Below are positions 23,547 through 32,706 of a stretch of 64,000 bases of DNA, one piece after another (the first letter of the stretch is position 1; the number at the start of each line of letters is the position of its first letter). The stretch covers positions 1 through 64,000 of the forward strand of contig CAYTFW010000011.1 of the NCBI GenBank assembly GCA_964437145.1, read 5' to 3'. Origin of the DNA: JAFAZJ01 sp964437145 (lineage in GTDB: Bacteria; Pseudomonadota; Alphaproteobacteria; Reyranellales; Reyranellaceae). The notes below the pieces were generated by a model. That model saw nothing but the letters and a program-made list of their open reading frames with translations. It ran no database searches and was not told where the DNA came from. Position numbers and translations under genes: made by a program.

Positions 23547-26228
23547 TTATTCAGCGGCGAGCTTCGGCCGCGCCATCGACAGCAGCGCGCGCAGCTCGGG
23601 CAGGCACGAGCCGCAATTGGTACCGGCCCTCGTGCGCTCGCCGATCGCCGCGGTCGTCGCGCAGCCATCGGCGATCGCCGCCTCGATGACGGTGCGGCCC
23701 ACGGCGTGGCAGCTGCAGACCAGTGGTCCCTGGTCGACCGCCCGACCTGGCGCGCGCCCGCCCAGCAGCGAACGGCGTTCCTCGGGTGTGATCGCGCGTC
23801 GGCCGCATAGCGCGCTCAGCCACTCCCGCGCCGGCAAGCCGTCGCCATCGCGGGCGACGAAGGCGGCGAACTCGATGTGGCCACCGGCGATCGCGGCGGC
23901 GCGGAAGCGGCCGATGCCGGGATCGCGATACCGCTGCCACTCCGCACTTCCAGCCACGGCCATTCCCAACGCCTTGATGCGCATCCAGGCCTGTGGCGGC
24001 GCCTCGGCGCCGGCGATCTCGTAGCGCCAGTAATCCTCACCGCGCACCGCCACCCAATAGTCGAAGCCATCGAGCTCCAGCGGCCGGCGCGACAGCAGGA
24101 AGCCCTCCCAGCCGACGGCGACCGGCGTGACGCGCACGGGCGTCGCCTTCAGCTCGGGCTGGCCGGATAGCGGATCGGTCTCGGGGTTGACCGTCTCGTT
24201 GACGCGCGCGGTGCCCGACAGCACGGCTGTCCAGTGCATGGGTGCGAAGCAGGTGCCGGCGGGCTGATCGACCGTGACCCGCACGCGCAGTGTCGCGCGG
24301 CCCCAGCGGCTTTCGATGCGCGCCAGGCCGCCGTCGTGGACGTGCAGGCGCGCCGCGTCCGCCGGATTGAGCGCGAGCAATGGTTCCGGTAGGTGATTCG
24401 CCAGGCGCGGCGCGCGGCCGGTGCGCGTCATCGTGTGCCATTGGTCGCGATAGCGGCCGGTGTTGAGCGACAGCGGATAGTCGGGGTCGGGCGCGTTGCG
24501 CGGTGGGCGTGGTGTCAGCGGCACCAGACGAGCGCGCCGGTCAGGCGTGAAGAAGCCGCCGTCGGCGAAGAGGCGTCGCGTCGGCTCCGCCTCGCCCTTG
24601 CGCCACGGCCAGAGGAAGGGCGTCATCGCCTCGTAGGCGGCGTCGCTGATGCTCGCCATCGCGCCGATGTCGAAATCGCGCCGGCCATCGTTCTCGAAGG
24701 CCGACAGCGCGGCGTGCTCGCGGAAGATGTCGGCCGGGCCGGCATAGGTGAACGCCTCGGCGCAGCCCATGCGGCGACCGATCTCGCTGACCATCCACCA
24801 ATCTGGCCGGGCGAGACCCGGTGCCGGCAGGAAACCGCGCTGGCGCGAGATGCGCCGCTCGGAATTGGTGACGGTGCCGCTCTTCTCGCCCCAGGCCATG
24901 GCCGGCAGCCGCACATGGGCCTGGCGCGCCGTGTCGGTGTCGCGCACGAACTCGCTGACCACGACCAGCTCCGCCGCTTTCAGGGCGCGCACGACCTGGG
25001 CGGCGTCGGGCAGGCTCACCGCCGGGTTGGTGGCCATCACCCAGACCGCCTTGATCTCGCCGGCCTCGACGGCGCGGAAGAAATCCACCGCCTTGTGGCC
25101 GGCCGATGTGGCGATGCGCGGCGCCTTCCAGAAGCGGCGCACACGATCGATGTCCCGCGGATCATCGTAGGTCATGTGCGCGGCGAGCTGGTTGGACAGC
25201 GCGCCGACCTCGCGGCCACCCATCGCGTTGGGCTGGCCGGTGACCGAGAACGGCCCCATGCCCGGCCTTCCGATGCGGCCGGTCAGCAGATGCGCGTTGA
25301 TGATGGCGTTGACTTTGTCGGTGCCTGCTGAGGACTGGTTGACGCCTTGCGAGTAGACGGTGACCACGCGTTCGGTGCGCGCGAAGAGATCGTAGAAGGT
25401 CTGCAATGCGTCGATCGGCAAGCCGGTGAGCGCGGCGACAGCCGCGATATCCGGCGTGCTGGCGCGCGCGGCGGCGAGCGCGGCGTCCAGGCCGGTGGTG
25501 TGCGCGGCGGTCCAGTCGCGCGCCGTCGCCCCGGCAGCGTCGAGCGCCAGCAGCAGGCCGTTGAACAGCGCTACGTCGGAGCCAGCGGCGAGCGGCAGAT
25601 GTAGGTCGGCGATGTCGCAGGTGGCGGTGCGGCGCGGATCGATCACCACGACTTTCAAGTCGGGCCGCTTCTCGCGCGCGGCGACGATGCGCTGGAACAG
25701 CACCGGATGACACCAGGCGAGGTTCGAGCCGGTGAGCACGATGAGATCGGCTTGCTCGAGATCCTCGTAGATGCCCGGCACGGTGTCCGAGCCGAAGGCG
25801 CGGCGGTGGCCGGCGACTGACGATGCCATGCATAGCCGCGAATTGGTGTCGAGATGACGCGAGCCGATGAAGCCCTTCAGCAGCTTGTTGGCGACGTAGT
25901 AATCCTCGGTCAGCAACTGGCCGGAGACGTAGAAGCCGATCGAGTCGGGACCGTGCTGATCGATCAGCTGCGTGAGGCGGCGCGCGACATACTCGAGCGC
26001 TTCGTCCCAGCCGGTGGCGCGTCCGTCGATCTCGGGCGCCAGCAACCGGCCTTCCATACCCAGCGTCTCGCCCAACGCCGAGCCTTTGGAGCACAGCCGG
26101 CCGAGATTGGCGGGATGTTTCGGATCACCGGCGATACGCGCGCCGCCAGTACCGTCGGGCGTCGCCCAGATGCCGCAACCGACGCCGCAATAGGGACAGG
26201 TCGTGCAGACCGTCTCGGCGATCCGCAT
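23547..26228 (-). CDS. nasA: Assimilatory nitrate reductase catalytic subunit with C-terminal BFD-like [2Fe-2S] domain
   Basis: 893 residues, cytoplasmic. The N-terminal [4Fe-4S] site is Cys11-Cys14-Cys18...Cys46 (CPYCGVGC, LCSKG). The middle (about 60-560) and the barrel near 590-700 (LNTGRYRDQWHTMTRTGR) bind Mo-bis-MGD as in NarB/NasA. The last 60 residues form a bacterioferritin-associated-ferredoxin-like cluster domain with CSCH and CGSC motifs, as in NasA of Klebsiella. The enzyme reduces nitrate to nitrite. It is the last gene of the minus-strand nasT-nasS-nrtABD-nasB-nasA run, starting 2 bases after the nasB stop. Confidence 0.95.
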   Translation of the reverse strand: MRIAETVCTTCPYCGVGCGIWATPDGTGGARIAGDPKHPANLGRLCSKGSALGETLGMEGRLLAPEIDGRATGWDEALEYVARRLTQLIDQHGPDSIGFYVSGQLLTEDYYVANKLLKGFIGSRHLDTNSRLCMASSVAGHRRAFGSDTVPGIYEDLEQADLIVLTGSNLAWCHPVLFQRIVAAREKRPDLKVVVIDPRRTATCDIADLHLPLAAGSDVALFNGLLLALDAAGATARDWTAAHTTGLDAALAAARASTPDIAAVAALTGLPIDALQTFYDLFARTERVVTVYSQGVNQSSAGTDKVNAIINAHLLTGRIGRPGMGPFSVTGQPNAMGGREVGALSNQLAAHMTYDDPRDIDRVRRFWKAPRIATSAGHKAVDFFRAVEAGEIKAVWVMATNPAVSLPDAAQVVRALKAAELVVVSEFVRDTDTARQAHVRLPAMAWGEKSGTVTNSERRISRQRGFLPAPGLARPDWWMVSEIGRRMGCAEAFTYAGPADIFREHAALSAFENDGRRDFDIGAMASISDAAYEAMTPFLWPWRKGEAEPTRRLFADGGFFTPDRRARLVPLTPRPPRNAPDPDYPLSLNTGRYRDQWHTMTRTGRAPRLANHLPEPLLALNPADAARLHVHDGGLARIESRWGRATLRVRVTVDQPAGTCFAPMHWTAVLSGTARVNETVNPETDPLSGQPELKATPVRVTPVAVGWEGFLLSRRPLELDGFDYWVAVRGEDYWRYEIAGAEAPPQAWMRIKALGMAVAGSAEWQRYRDPGIGRFRAAAIAGGHIEFAAFVARDGDGLPAREWLSALCGRRAITPEERRSLLGGRAPGRAVDQGPLVCSCHAVGRTVIEAAIADGCATTAAIGERTRAGTNCGSCLPELRALLSMARPKLAAE

Positions 26229-26230
26229 GG

Positions 26231-27442
26231 TCAGGCGGCGGCGCGGGCGAGGTGGCGGCCCAGCGCGACCGCTTCGCGCAGAGCCCCGACGGACCGGCCT
26301 TCGCGCATCAGGGCGAACAGCCAGCCGCCATCGCTCGAATCGCCGACGAGGATCGCGCCGACAACCTTATCGTCGCGCAGTATGACGCGGCGATAGAGCG
26401 CGTCCGAGGGATCGACATAGAGAAGGTCGTCATCGCTCGCGGCCACCTCGATCGCGCCGGCCGAGAACACCGAGACGCCGGCCACCTTCAGGTTGGTGCC
26501 GACGATCGAGCCAGGGTAACGCACGGACTCGCCAGCGAGATGGTGCGCCAGGATCGCCGCCTGCTCCCAGGCCGGCGCGACCAGGCCGTAGGTCTGGCCC
26601 CGATGCTCAGCGCATTCGCCCAAAGCGAAGATCGCTGGATCGCTGGTGGTGAGCGTGTCGTCGACGATCACCCCGCGGCCGACGGCAAGGCCCGCCTCGC
26701 GGGCCAAGGCCACGTTGGGTCGGATGCCGACGGCCATGACGACGAGGTCGGCCGGCATGACGCCGCCATCGTGCAGTCGCACACCGGTGACATGCGTGTC
26801 GCCTTCGATTGCGGCTGTGTTGGCCGACAACGCGAAGGCGATGCCGAGGCGTTCGAGCGCGTGGCGCAGATAGGCGCCGGCCTCGGCGTCGAGTTGGCGC
26901 TCCATGAGGTGGCCCATGAGGTGCACGACGGTGACCTCGAGGCCGCGACGGCGCAGGCCGAACGCGGCTTCGAGGCCGAGCAGCCCGCCGCCGATGACGA
27001 CGGCGCGCTGCGCCGTCCGGCTCGCCGCGATCAGGCGGTCGACATCGGCGAGATCACGGAAGGTCATCACCTCGGGCAGGTTCGCGCCGGGCAGCGGCAG
27101 CAGGATGGGATCGGAACCGGTGGCAAGGACGAGGCGGTCGTAGGGGGTCTCGACGCCGCTGGCGTCGACCACCACGCGGCGATCGCGTTCGATGCGCGCG
27201 ACCCGGTGACCGGCGTGGAACTCGATGCCGCGGGCAGTGAACCACGCGGCGTCGCTCTCCATGATCGCATCGGCGCCCTTGTCGCCCGAGAGCACGGCCG
27301 AGAGCAGGATGCGGTTGTAGTTCGCCCGGGGCTCGGCGCCGAGTACGGTAATCCCCCAACGCCCGGGTGCGCGCGCGTGCAGGCGCTCCAGCAGGCGGTG
27401 CGCCGCCATGCCGTTGCCGACGACGACCAGGCGCTCGCGCAT
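26231..27442 (-). CDS. nasB: NAD(P)H/FAD oxidoreductase, electron donor for nitrate reductase (NasB-like)
   Basis: 403 residues. Two nucleotide motifs, VVVGNGMAAHRLLERL at the N-terminus and VVIGGGLLGLEAAFGLRRRG near 145-170, with ILALGECAEHRG-type FAD contact near 280, match the NirB N-terminal/rubredoxin-reductase family. Unlike large NasB or NirB it has no Fe-S or siroheme domain. The C-terminal domain may pass electrons to the BFD-like domain of NasA, whose gene begins 2 bases downstream. The 2-base gap to nrtD shows a tight operon. The naming rests on context. Confidence 0.85.
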   Translation of the reverse strand: MRERLVVVGNGMAAHRLLERLHARAPGRWGITVLGAEPRANYNRILLSAVLSGDKGADAIMESDAAWFTARGIEFHAGHRVARIERDRRVVVDASGVETPYDRLVLATGSDPILLPLPGANLPEVMTFRDLADVDRLIAASRTAQRAVVIGGGLLGLEAAFGLRRRGLEVTVVHLMGHLMERQLDAEAGAYLRHALERLGIAFALSANTAAIEGDTHVTGVRLHDGGVMPADLVVMAVGIRPNVALAREAGLAVGRGVIVDDTLTTSDPAIFALGECAEHRGQTYGLVAPAWEQAAILAHHLAGESVRYPGSIVGTNLKVAGVSVFSAGAIEVAASDDDLLYVDPSDALYRRVILRDDKVVGAILVGDSSDGGWLFALMREGRSVGALREAVALGRHLARAAA

Positions 27443-27444
27443 GG

Positions 27445-28248
<804 letters not shown>

Positions 28249-28259
28249 GGCTTGCCTCC

Positions 28260-29159
28260 TCACGTCACGCTGGCGCCACGCGTGACGACGCTGCCGACCG
28301 CGCCGACCAGGCGGTCGAGCAGGAAGCCGACGATGCCGATATAGGCCAGGGCGACGACGATGTCGGACAGGCGCGAGGAGTTCCACGCGTCCCAGATGAA
28401 AAAGCCGATGCCGACACCGCCGGTCAGCATCTCGGCGGCGACGATGGCGAGCCACGACAGGCCTACGCCGATGCGCAGGCCGGTGAAGATGTAGGGCGCC
28501 GCCGACGGCACCATGATCTTGAGGAAGAACTCCACGGCGTTGAGCCGCAGCACCCGTGCGACGTTGCGGTAGTCCTCGGGGATGTTGCGGATGCCGACGG
28601 CGGTGTTGATGATCACCGGCCAGATCGCGGTGATGAAGATCACGAAGATCGCCGAGGGATTGGAGTCGCGGAAGGCGGCCAGCGAGATCGGCAGCCAGGC
28701 GAGCGGCGGCACGGTGCGCAGCACCTGGAAGATCGGATCCAGCCCGCGCATCGCCCACACCGACTGGCCGATCACGGCGCCGATAAGGATGCCGACGATC
28801 GCCGCCAGGCCGAAGCCGACGGCGACGCGCTGCAGCGAGGTCAGCACGCGCAGGCCCAGGCCGATATCCTGCGGCCCGGCGACGAAGAACGGATCGAGGA
28901 TCAGATCCTTGGCGTCGCTCCAGACTTTCGACGGCGGCGGCAGGGTGGCGCCGGCGCCGCCGAAGGCGAGCTGCCAGATGCCCAGCAGCAGGCCTAGCAC
29001 GATCGCCGGCGGGATCACCGAAGCCGCGATGCTCTTCAGCATGGGCACATAGCGCTCGCGCCAGTCGCGCCGAGGCGGCGCGAAGGCGACGACCTCGGCC
29101 GGTGCAGCGGCGGTCGGCAGGGACGCAACCGTATCGATCTTGGGAGCGGGCAAGGCCAT
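28260..29159 (-). CDS. nrtB: Nitrate ABC transporter permease
   Basis: 299 residues with six membrane helices preceded by a 45-residue cytoplasmic N-terminus rich in Ala and Pro. The EAA-type cytoplasmic loop (NVARVLRLNAVEFFLKIMVPSAAP) lies around residues 205-230, typical of NtrB/SsuC permeases. Start at 29159; the frame runs on to 29324 inside nrtA and is rejected. Eleven bases from the end of nrtA and 12 from the start of nrtD, in the same operon. Confidence 0.93.
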   Translation of the reverse strand: MALPAPKIDTVASLPTAAAPAEVVAFAPPRRDWRERYVPMLKSIAASVIPPAIVLGLLLGIWQLAFGGAGATLPPPSKVWSDAKDLILDPFFVAGPQDIGLGLRVLTSLQRVAVGFGLAAIVGILIGAVIGQSVWAMRGLDPIFQVLRTVPPLAWLPISLAAFRDSNPSAIFVIFITAIWPVIINTAVGIRNIPEDYRNVARVLRLNAVEFFLKIMVPSAAPYIFTGLRIGVGLSWLAIVAAEMLTGGVGIGFFIWDAWNSSRLSDIVVALAYIGIVGFLLDRLVGAVGSVVTRGASVT

Positions 29160-29170
29160 GGCTTGTGTCC

Positions 29171-30448
29171 TCAGGCGATACGCTTGATGTCGAGGGCCTT
29201 GAGGTAGGCCATCGGATCGGCGGGATCGAAGACCTTGCCGTCGAAGAAGGTCTCCTTGCCGCGTGAGGACGTCGCGGGGATGTCGCTGGCGGCGATACCC
29301 AGGGTCTTGGCGGCCTCGCGCCACAGATCGTCGCGGTTGACCTTGCCGACGAGCGCGTTGATGTCGGTGTTGGCGTCGAGCTTGCCCCAGCGCATGTCCT
29401 CGGCGACGAACCAGGCGTCGTGGCTGCGGAACGGGAAGGACGCGTGGTCCTGCCAGAACTTCATGAAATGCTTGGTACCCTTCTCGACTCGGCCGTGGCC
29501 GTAGTTGATGTCACCCCTGAGGCGGCCGATGATGTCCGCCACCGGCACGTTGAACCACTGGCGCTTGCCGACGATCGCCGCCAGCTCCGCCTTGTTGTCG
29601 GGCTTGTCGCACCATTGCTGCGCCTCCATCACGGCGGCGAGCAGCGCGCGCGCCGCGCGCGGATGCTTGTCGATCCACTCGGCGCGCATGCCCAGAGCCT
29701 TCTCGGGGTGCTTGAACCAGATCTCGCCCGTCGTGCAGGCGGTGAAGCCGATATTCTGGTTGACCAGCTGCTCGTTCCACGGCTCGCCGACGCAGAACGC
29801 GTCCATGTTGCCGACCTTCATGTTCGCCACCATCTGCGGCGGCGGCACGACAATCGTCGAGACGTCCTTGTCGGGGTCGATGCCGCCGGCGGCGAGCCAG
29901 TAGCGGATCCAAAGGTCGTGCGTGCCGCCGGGAAAGGTCATCGCCACCTTCACCTCCTTGCCGGCGGCGCGCTTGGCGGCGAAAGCGGCTTTCAGCGGCG
30001 AGGCGTCGGTGGTGACCTTTGCGTCCTTGTACTCGTTGGCGACCGAGATTCCCTGGGCGTCGAGGTTGAGCCGCGCCAGGATGTGCATCGCCGTCGGCAC
30101 GTTGTTCTGTGTCACCTTGCCGGTCGAGATCAGGTAGGGCATCGGCGTCAGGATGTGCGCGCCGTCGATGCCGTTCTTCTCCGAGCCCAGCACGATGTTG
30201 TCACGCGTGGCGCCCCACGACGCCTGCTTCAGCACCTCGACATCGGGCATGCCGTGCTTGGCGAAGAAGCCCTTTTCCTTGGCGATGACCAGCGGCGAAG
30301 CATCGATAAGCGCGATGTAGCCGAGCTTGGCGGTCTTGGTCTCAGGTCCCGCGCCCTGCGCGAAGGCGCCCGAGGGCAGCGCGGTACGCGCGGCGGACAG
30401 CAGCGCAGCGGTGGCGGAGAGCTTGAGCAGAGAACGACGAGTCGTCAT
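29171..30448 (-). CDS. nrtA: Nitrate ABC transporter substrate-binding protein (CmpA/NrtA family)
   Basis: 425 residues beginning with a Tat signal (TTRRSLLKLSATAALL, cleavage near AFAQG). The CmpA/NrtA fold is shown by AKLGYIALIDASPLVIAKEKGFF, MTFPGGTHDLWIRYWLAAGGIDPDKD and FCVGEPWNEQLV. It binds nitrate in the periplasm and feeds NrtBD. Its start overlaps the stop of nasS by ATGA, so sensor and receptor are co-translated; the two are paralogues. Confidence 0.94.
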   Translation of the reverse strand: MTTRRSLLKLSATAALLSAARTALPSGAFAQGAGPETKTAKLGYIALIDASPLVIAKEKGFFAKHGMPDVEVLKQASWGATRDNIVLGSEKNGIDGAHILTPMPYLISTGKVTQNNVPTAMHILARLNLDAQGISVANEYKDAKVTTDASPLKAAFAAKRAAGKEVKVAMTFPGGTHDLWIRYWLAAGGIDPDKDVSTIVVPPPQMVANMKVGNMDAFCVGEPWNEQLVNQNIGFTACTTGEIWFKHPEKALGMRAEWIDKHPRAARALLAAVMEAQQWCDKPDNKAELAAIVGKRQWFNVPVADIIGRLRGDINYGHGRVEKGTKHFMKFWQDHASFPFRSHDAWFVAEDMRWGKLDANTDINALVGKVNRDDLWREAAKTLGIAASDIPATSSRGKETFFDGKVFDPADPMAYLKALDIKRIA

Positions 30449-31698
30449 GACGTGGAGGCCTCTCGAGGTGATTCTTGGGCTGGTCGGTCGATGCCGAAGC
30501 CGGCGAGGTACGCATCGATACGCGTCGGATCGAACAGTCGGCCGTCGCAGAACAGATCGGCGCCCAGCGTGATTGCGCCACCGTCGGCTGATGCCGCGCT
30601 CCAGGGCGTGGCGTGGACGCCTTCGGGCTTGAGGTCGGCGGCGGGTGTCGCCAGGCCAAGGTCGGCGGCGGCCGCGCGGAACAGGTCGGGGCGATAGACC
30701 GCGTCAGCGACCGCGCTGATGTCGACGTCGTTGCCGATCTGGCCCCAGCGGTGCATCTGGCTGAGCGTCCAGCGCGCGTGCGAGCGCCAGGGGAAGCTGG
30801 CGGCGTAGCGATCGAAGGTCGGGCCGATCCCGCTGGTCTCGGCGCCAGTGGCCAGCGCGTCCTCGATCACCTCGACGGGCGCGTTGACCGCCTCGGGATT
30901 GGAGAGCCAGTAGGCCGCCTCGGCGTGATGAGCCGGTGAGCGCAGCCAGGTGGCGGCGCGGATCAGGGCGCGCAGCAGCGCGCGCAGGGTCGCGGGATGG
31001 CGCGCCGCCCAATCGGCAGTGACCGAGAAGACCTTTTCCGGCGCGTTGTTCCAGATGTCGTAGCCGCTGGCGACGACGCGGCCGACGCCCAGGCGTTCGG
31101 CCAGGCTGTTCCAGGGCGCGCCGACGCAATAGCCGTCGATCCGCCGCGCCGTGAGATAGGTGATCATCTGCGGCGGCGGCACGACCAGCAGGCGCACGTC
31201 GCGATCGGGATCGATGCCGCCGGCCGCGAGCCAGTAGCGCAGCATGTAGTTGTGGCTGGAATAGGGGAAGACCACGCCGAAGGTCGGCGGCGGCAGACCT
31301 TCGGCACGCCGCTTCTCCAGCGCGGTGCGCAGCGCGCGCGCGGTGGCCAGCGGACCGGAGTCGTCCGGCGCTCGCGCCGCGTCGACGTCCTCGGCCAAGG
31401 TGACCGACAGCGTCACGGCGTTGCCGTTGACGTTGAGCGACAGCGGCGTGGCCATCGGCACGCGCCGGCCACTCAAGCCCAGCGTGCTGGCCAGCGGCAT
31501 CGCCGCCAGCATGTGCGCGCCGTCGAGCATGCCCGACCCCACGAGATCGCGCACCGCCGCCCATGAAGCCTGGCGCACGAGCCGCACGGACAGGCCCTCG
31601 TCGGCGAACAAGCCGCGTTCACGCGCCACGATCAGCGGCGCGCCGTCGACCAGCGCCACGAAGCCCAGATCCAGCTCGGTCTTTTCCAGGGAACGCAC
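30445..31698 (-). CDS. nasS: Cytoplasmic nitrate sensor (NasS-like)
   Basis: 417 residues, a NrtA paralogue without any signal peptide, so it stays in the cytoplasm. Motifs LDLGFVALVDGAPLIVARERGLF, YSSHNYMLRYWLAAGGIDPDRD and YCVGAPWN parallel those of NrtA. In Azotobacter, Paracoccus and Bradyrhizobium NasS binds NasT and holds it inactive until nitrate or nitrite arrives. The GTG at 31698 is the start. A 195-base untranslated gap separates it from the upstream nasT, and it overlaps nrtA downstream. Confidence 0.92.
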   Translation of the reverse strand: MRSLEKTELDLGFVALVDGAPLIVARERGLFADEGLSVRLVRQASWAAVRDLVGSGMLDGAHMLAAMPLASTLGLSGRRVPMATPLSLNVNGNAVTLSVTLAEDVDAARAPDDSGPLATARALRTALEKRRAEGLPPPTFGVVFPYSSHNYMLRYWLAAGGIDPDRDVRLLVVPPPQMITYLTARRIDGYCVGAPWNSLAERLGVGRVVASGYDIWNNAPEKVFSVTADWAARHPATLRALLRALIRAATWLRSPAHHAEAAYWLSNPEAVNAPVEVIEDALATGAETSGIGPTFDRYAASFPWRSHARWTLSQMHRWGQIGNDVDISAVADAVYRPDLFRAAAADLGLATPAADLKPEGVHATPWSAASADGGAITLGADLFCDGRLFDPTRIDAYLAGFGIDRPAQESPREASTS

Positions 31699-31893
31699 GG
31701 CGCGGACGACTCCAGATCGTCGGAGGTCGAGCCGCCATTGGCCCGGTCACGGGAGCCGCCCGCCGTTGGGCAACGCCCTTCCCTATTCAAGGAGCGTGCC
31801 AAGCGTGAAGCGCCGAGGTTCCAAGGCGTCGGCGGTGCGCGATCCGACGCTCGCTGCCCAAAGCGCGCGCGGCTGCCGAAGTTTCGTCCATTG
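31699..31893 (-). promoter_or_regulatory. Leader region between nasT and nasS, candidate NasT antitermination target
   Basis: 195 untranslated bases in an otherwise tight operon. Read on the minus strand it holds GC-rich dyads, including CCCG-N4-CGGG at 31742-31754 and CGTT-N4-AACG nearby, but I could not lay out the tandem hexaloop ANTAR target or a T-run terminator with confidence. NasT family proteins act by antitermination in such leaders; that role here is inference. Confidence 0.4.
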
Positions 31894-32502
31894 TCAGGTC
31901 TTGCCGTTGCCGAGCAACTGGCTAACCGAGATCACCTGGTCGGCGATCTCGACCAGCCGCTTCCCCTTGTCCATCGCCAGCTTTCGCAGCGCCTTGTAGG
32001 CCTCGTCCTCGGTGATGCCGCGCTGGTTCATCAGGATGCCCTTGGCGCGGTCGATCTGGCGGCGCTCGACCAATGTCGCCTTGGTGCGCGCCAGCTCGTC
32101 GCGTAGCTCTTGCACGGCGCGAAAGCGCGCGATGGCGACGTCCATGATCGGCTTTACGCGCGCCGGGCTCAGGCCATCGACGACGTATGACGTCACGCCG
32201 GCGCGCACCGCTTCGATAGCCAGCGCCTCGTCGCTCTCGTCGACGAACATCACGATCGGCTGCGCGCGCTCGCGCGAGACGCTGCGCATCTGCTCCAGCA
32301 TGTCGCGATTGGGCGCCGTGACGTCGACAATGATCATGTCGGGCGTATGGGCGCGCACGCGCTCAAGGAGGTCGTCAGCGCCCGGCACCCGCGCCACCAC
32401 TTGGTGCCCGCTATCGGTCAGGGTGCGCTCCAGCATGGCGGCGCGCTCGGAGTCGGCGTCGACTAGAAGGATGCGCAGCGGCGCATCGCAGATGCCTTTC
32501 AT
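31894..32502 (-). CDS. nasT: Nitrate-responsive antiterminator with receiver and ANTAR domains
   Basis: 202 residues. Residues about 8-125 form a receiver domain (RILLVDADSERAAMLERTL, the acidic residue in MIIVDV, FVDES), and residues about 140-195 are an ANTAR RNA-binding domain (VERRQIDRAKGILMNQRGIT, EAYKALRKLAMDKGKRL). NasT binds leader RNA hairpins and lets polymerase read into nitrate genes when freed from NasS. The ATG at 32502 has GGAAGAGGG just upstream; starts at 32526 and 32553 lack support. Divergent from nirA. Confidence 0.93.
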   Translation of the reverse strand: MKGICDAPLRILLVDADSERAAMLERTLTDSGHQVVARVPGADDLLERVRAHTPDMIIVDVTAPNRDMLEQMRSVSRERAQPIVMFVDESDEALAIEAVRAGVTSYVVDGLSPARVKPIMDVAIARFRAVQELRDELARTKATLVERRQIDRAKGILMNQRGITEDEAYKALRKLAMDKGKRLVEIADQVISVSQLLGNGKT

Positions 32503-32553
32503 GCCCTCTTCCGTAGCAATGCTCATGCCGCAGCGCACCATTGGACGCTGCAT

Positions 32554-32570
32554 TGCACAAATTTCATGCA
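32554..32570. promoter_or_regulatory. NtrC-like binding site
   Basis: TGCACAAATTTCATGCA keeps the outer half-sites TGCAC and TGCA of the NtrC consensus (TGCACC-N5-GGTGCA, 17 bp) but misses the inner bases. It lies about 45 bases upstream of the sigma-54 promoter at 32614, a usual enhancer side. Confidence 0.45.
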
Positions 32571-32613
32571 GCTACGGCGGTCCATTCAGTCTAAGTCCTT
32601 GGAATCACGGGGC

Positions 32614-32629
32614 TGGCATGCACTTTGCT
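32614..32629 (+). promoter_or_regulatory. Sigma-54 (-24/-12) promoter of nirA operon
   Basis: TGGCATGCACTTTGCT matches TGGCACG-N4-TTGCW at 15 of 16 positions, with exactly 10 bases between the invariant GG and GC. Transcription would begin near 32640, about 65 bases before nirA. Confidence 0.75.
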
Positions 32630-32706
32630 CAGGAAGAGCGCAGCGCGGCAAGGGCGTCGCGTGATCCCAGCGGCAGTGACGTCGCGCTCGTAACCGTGAC
32701 CTGGTG

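Noticed and set aside
32515..32530. Sigma-54-like sequence (minus strand CGGCATGAGCATTGCT) before nasT
   Set aside because: GG-N10-GC spacing fits, but transcription would begin only about 2 bases before the nasT start at 32502, leaving its ribosome-binding site untranscribed.
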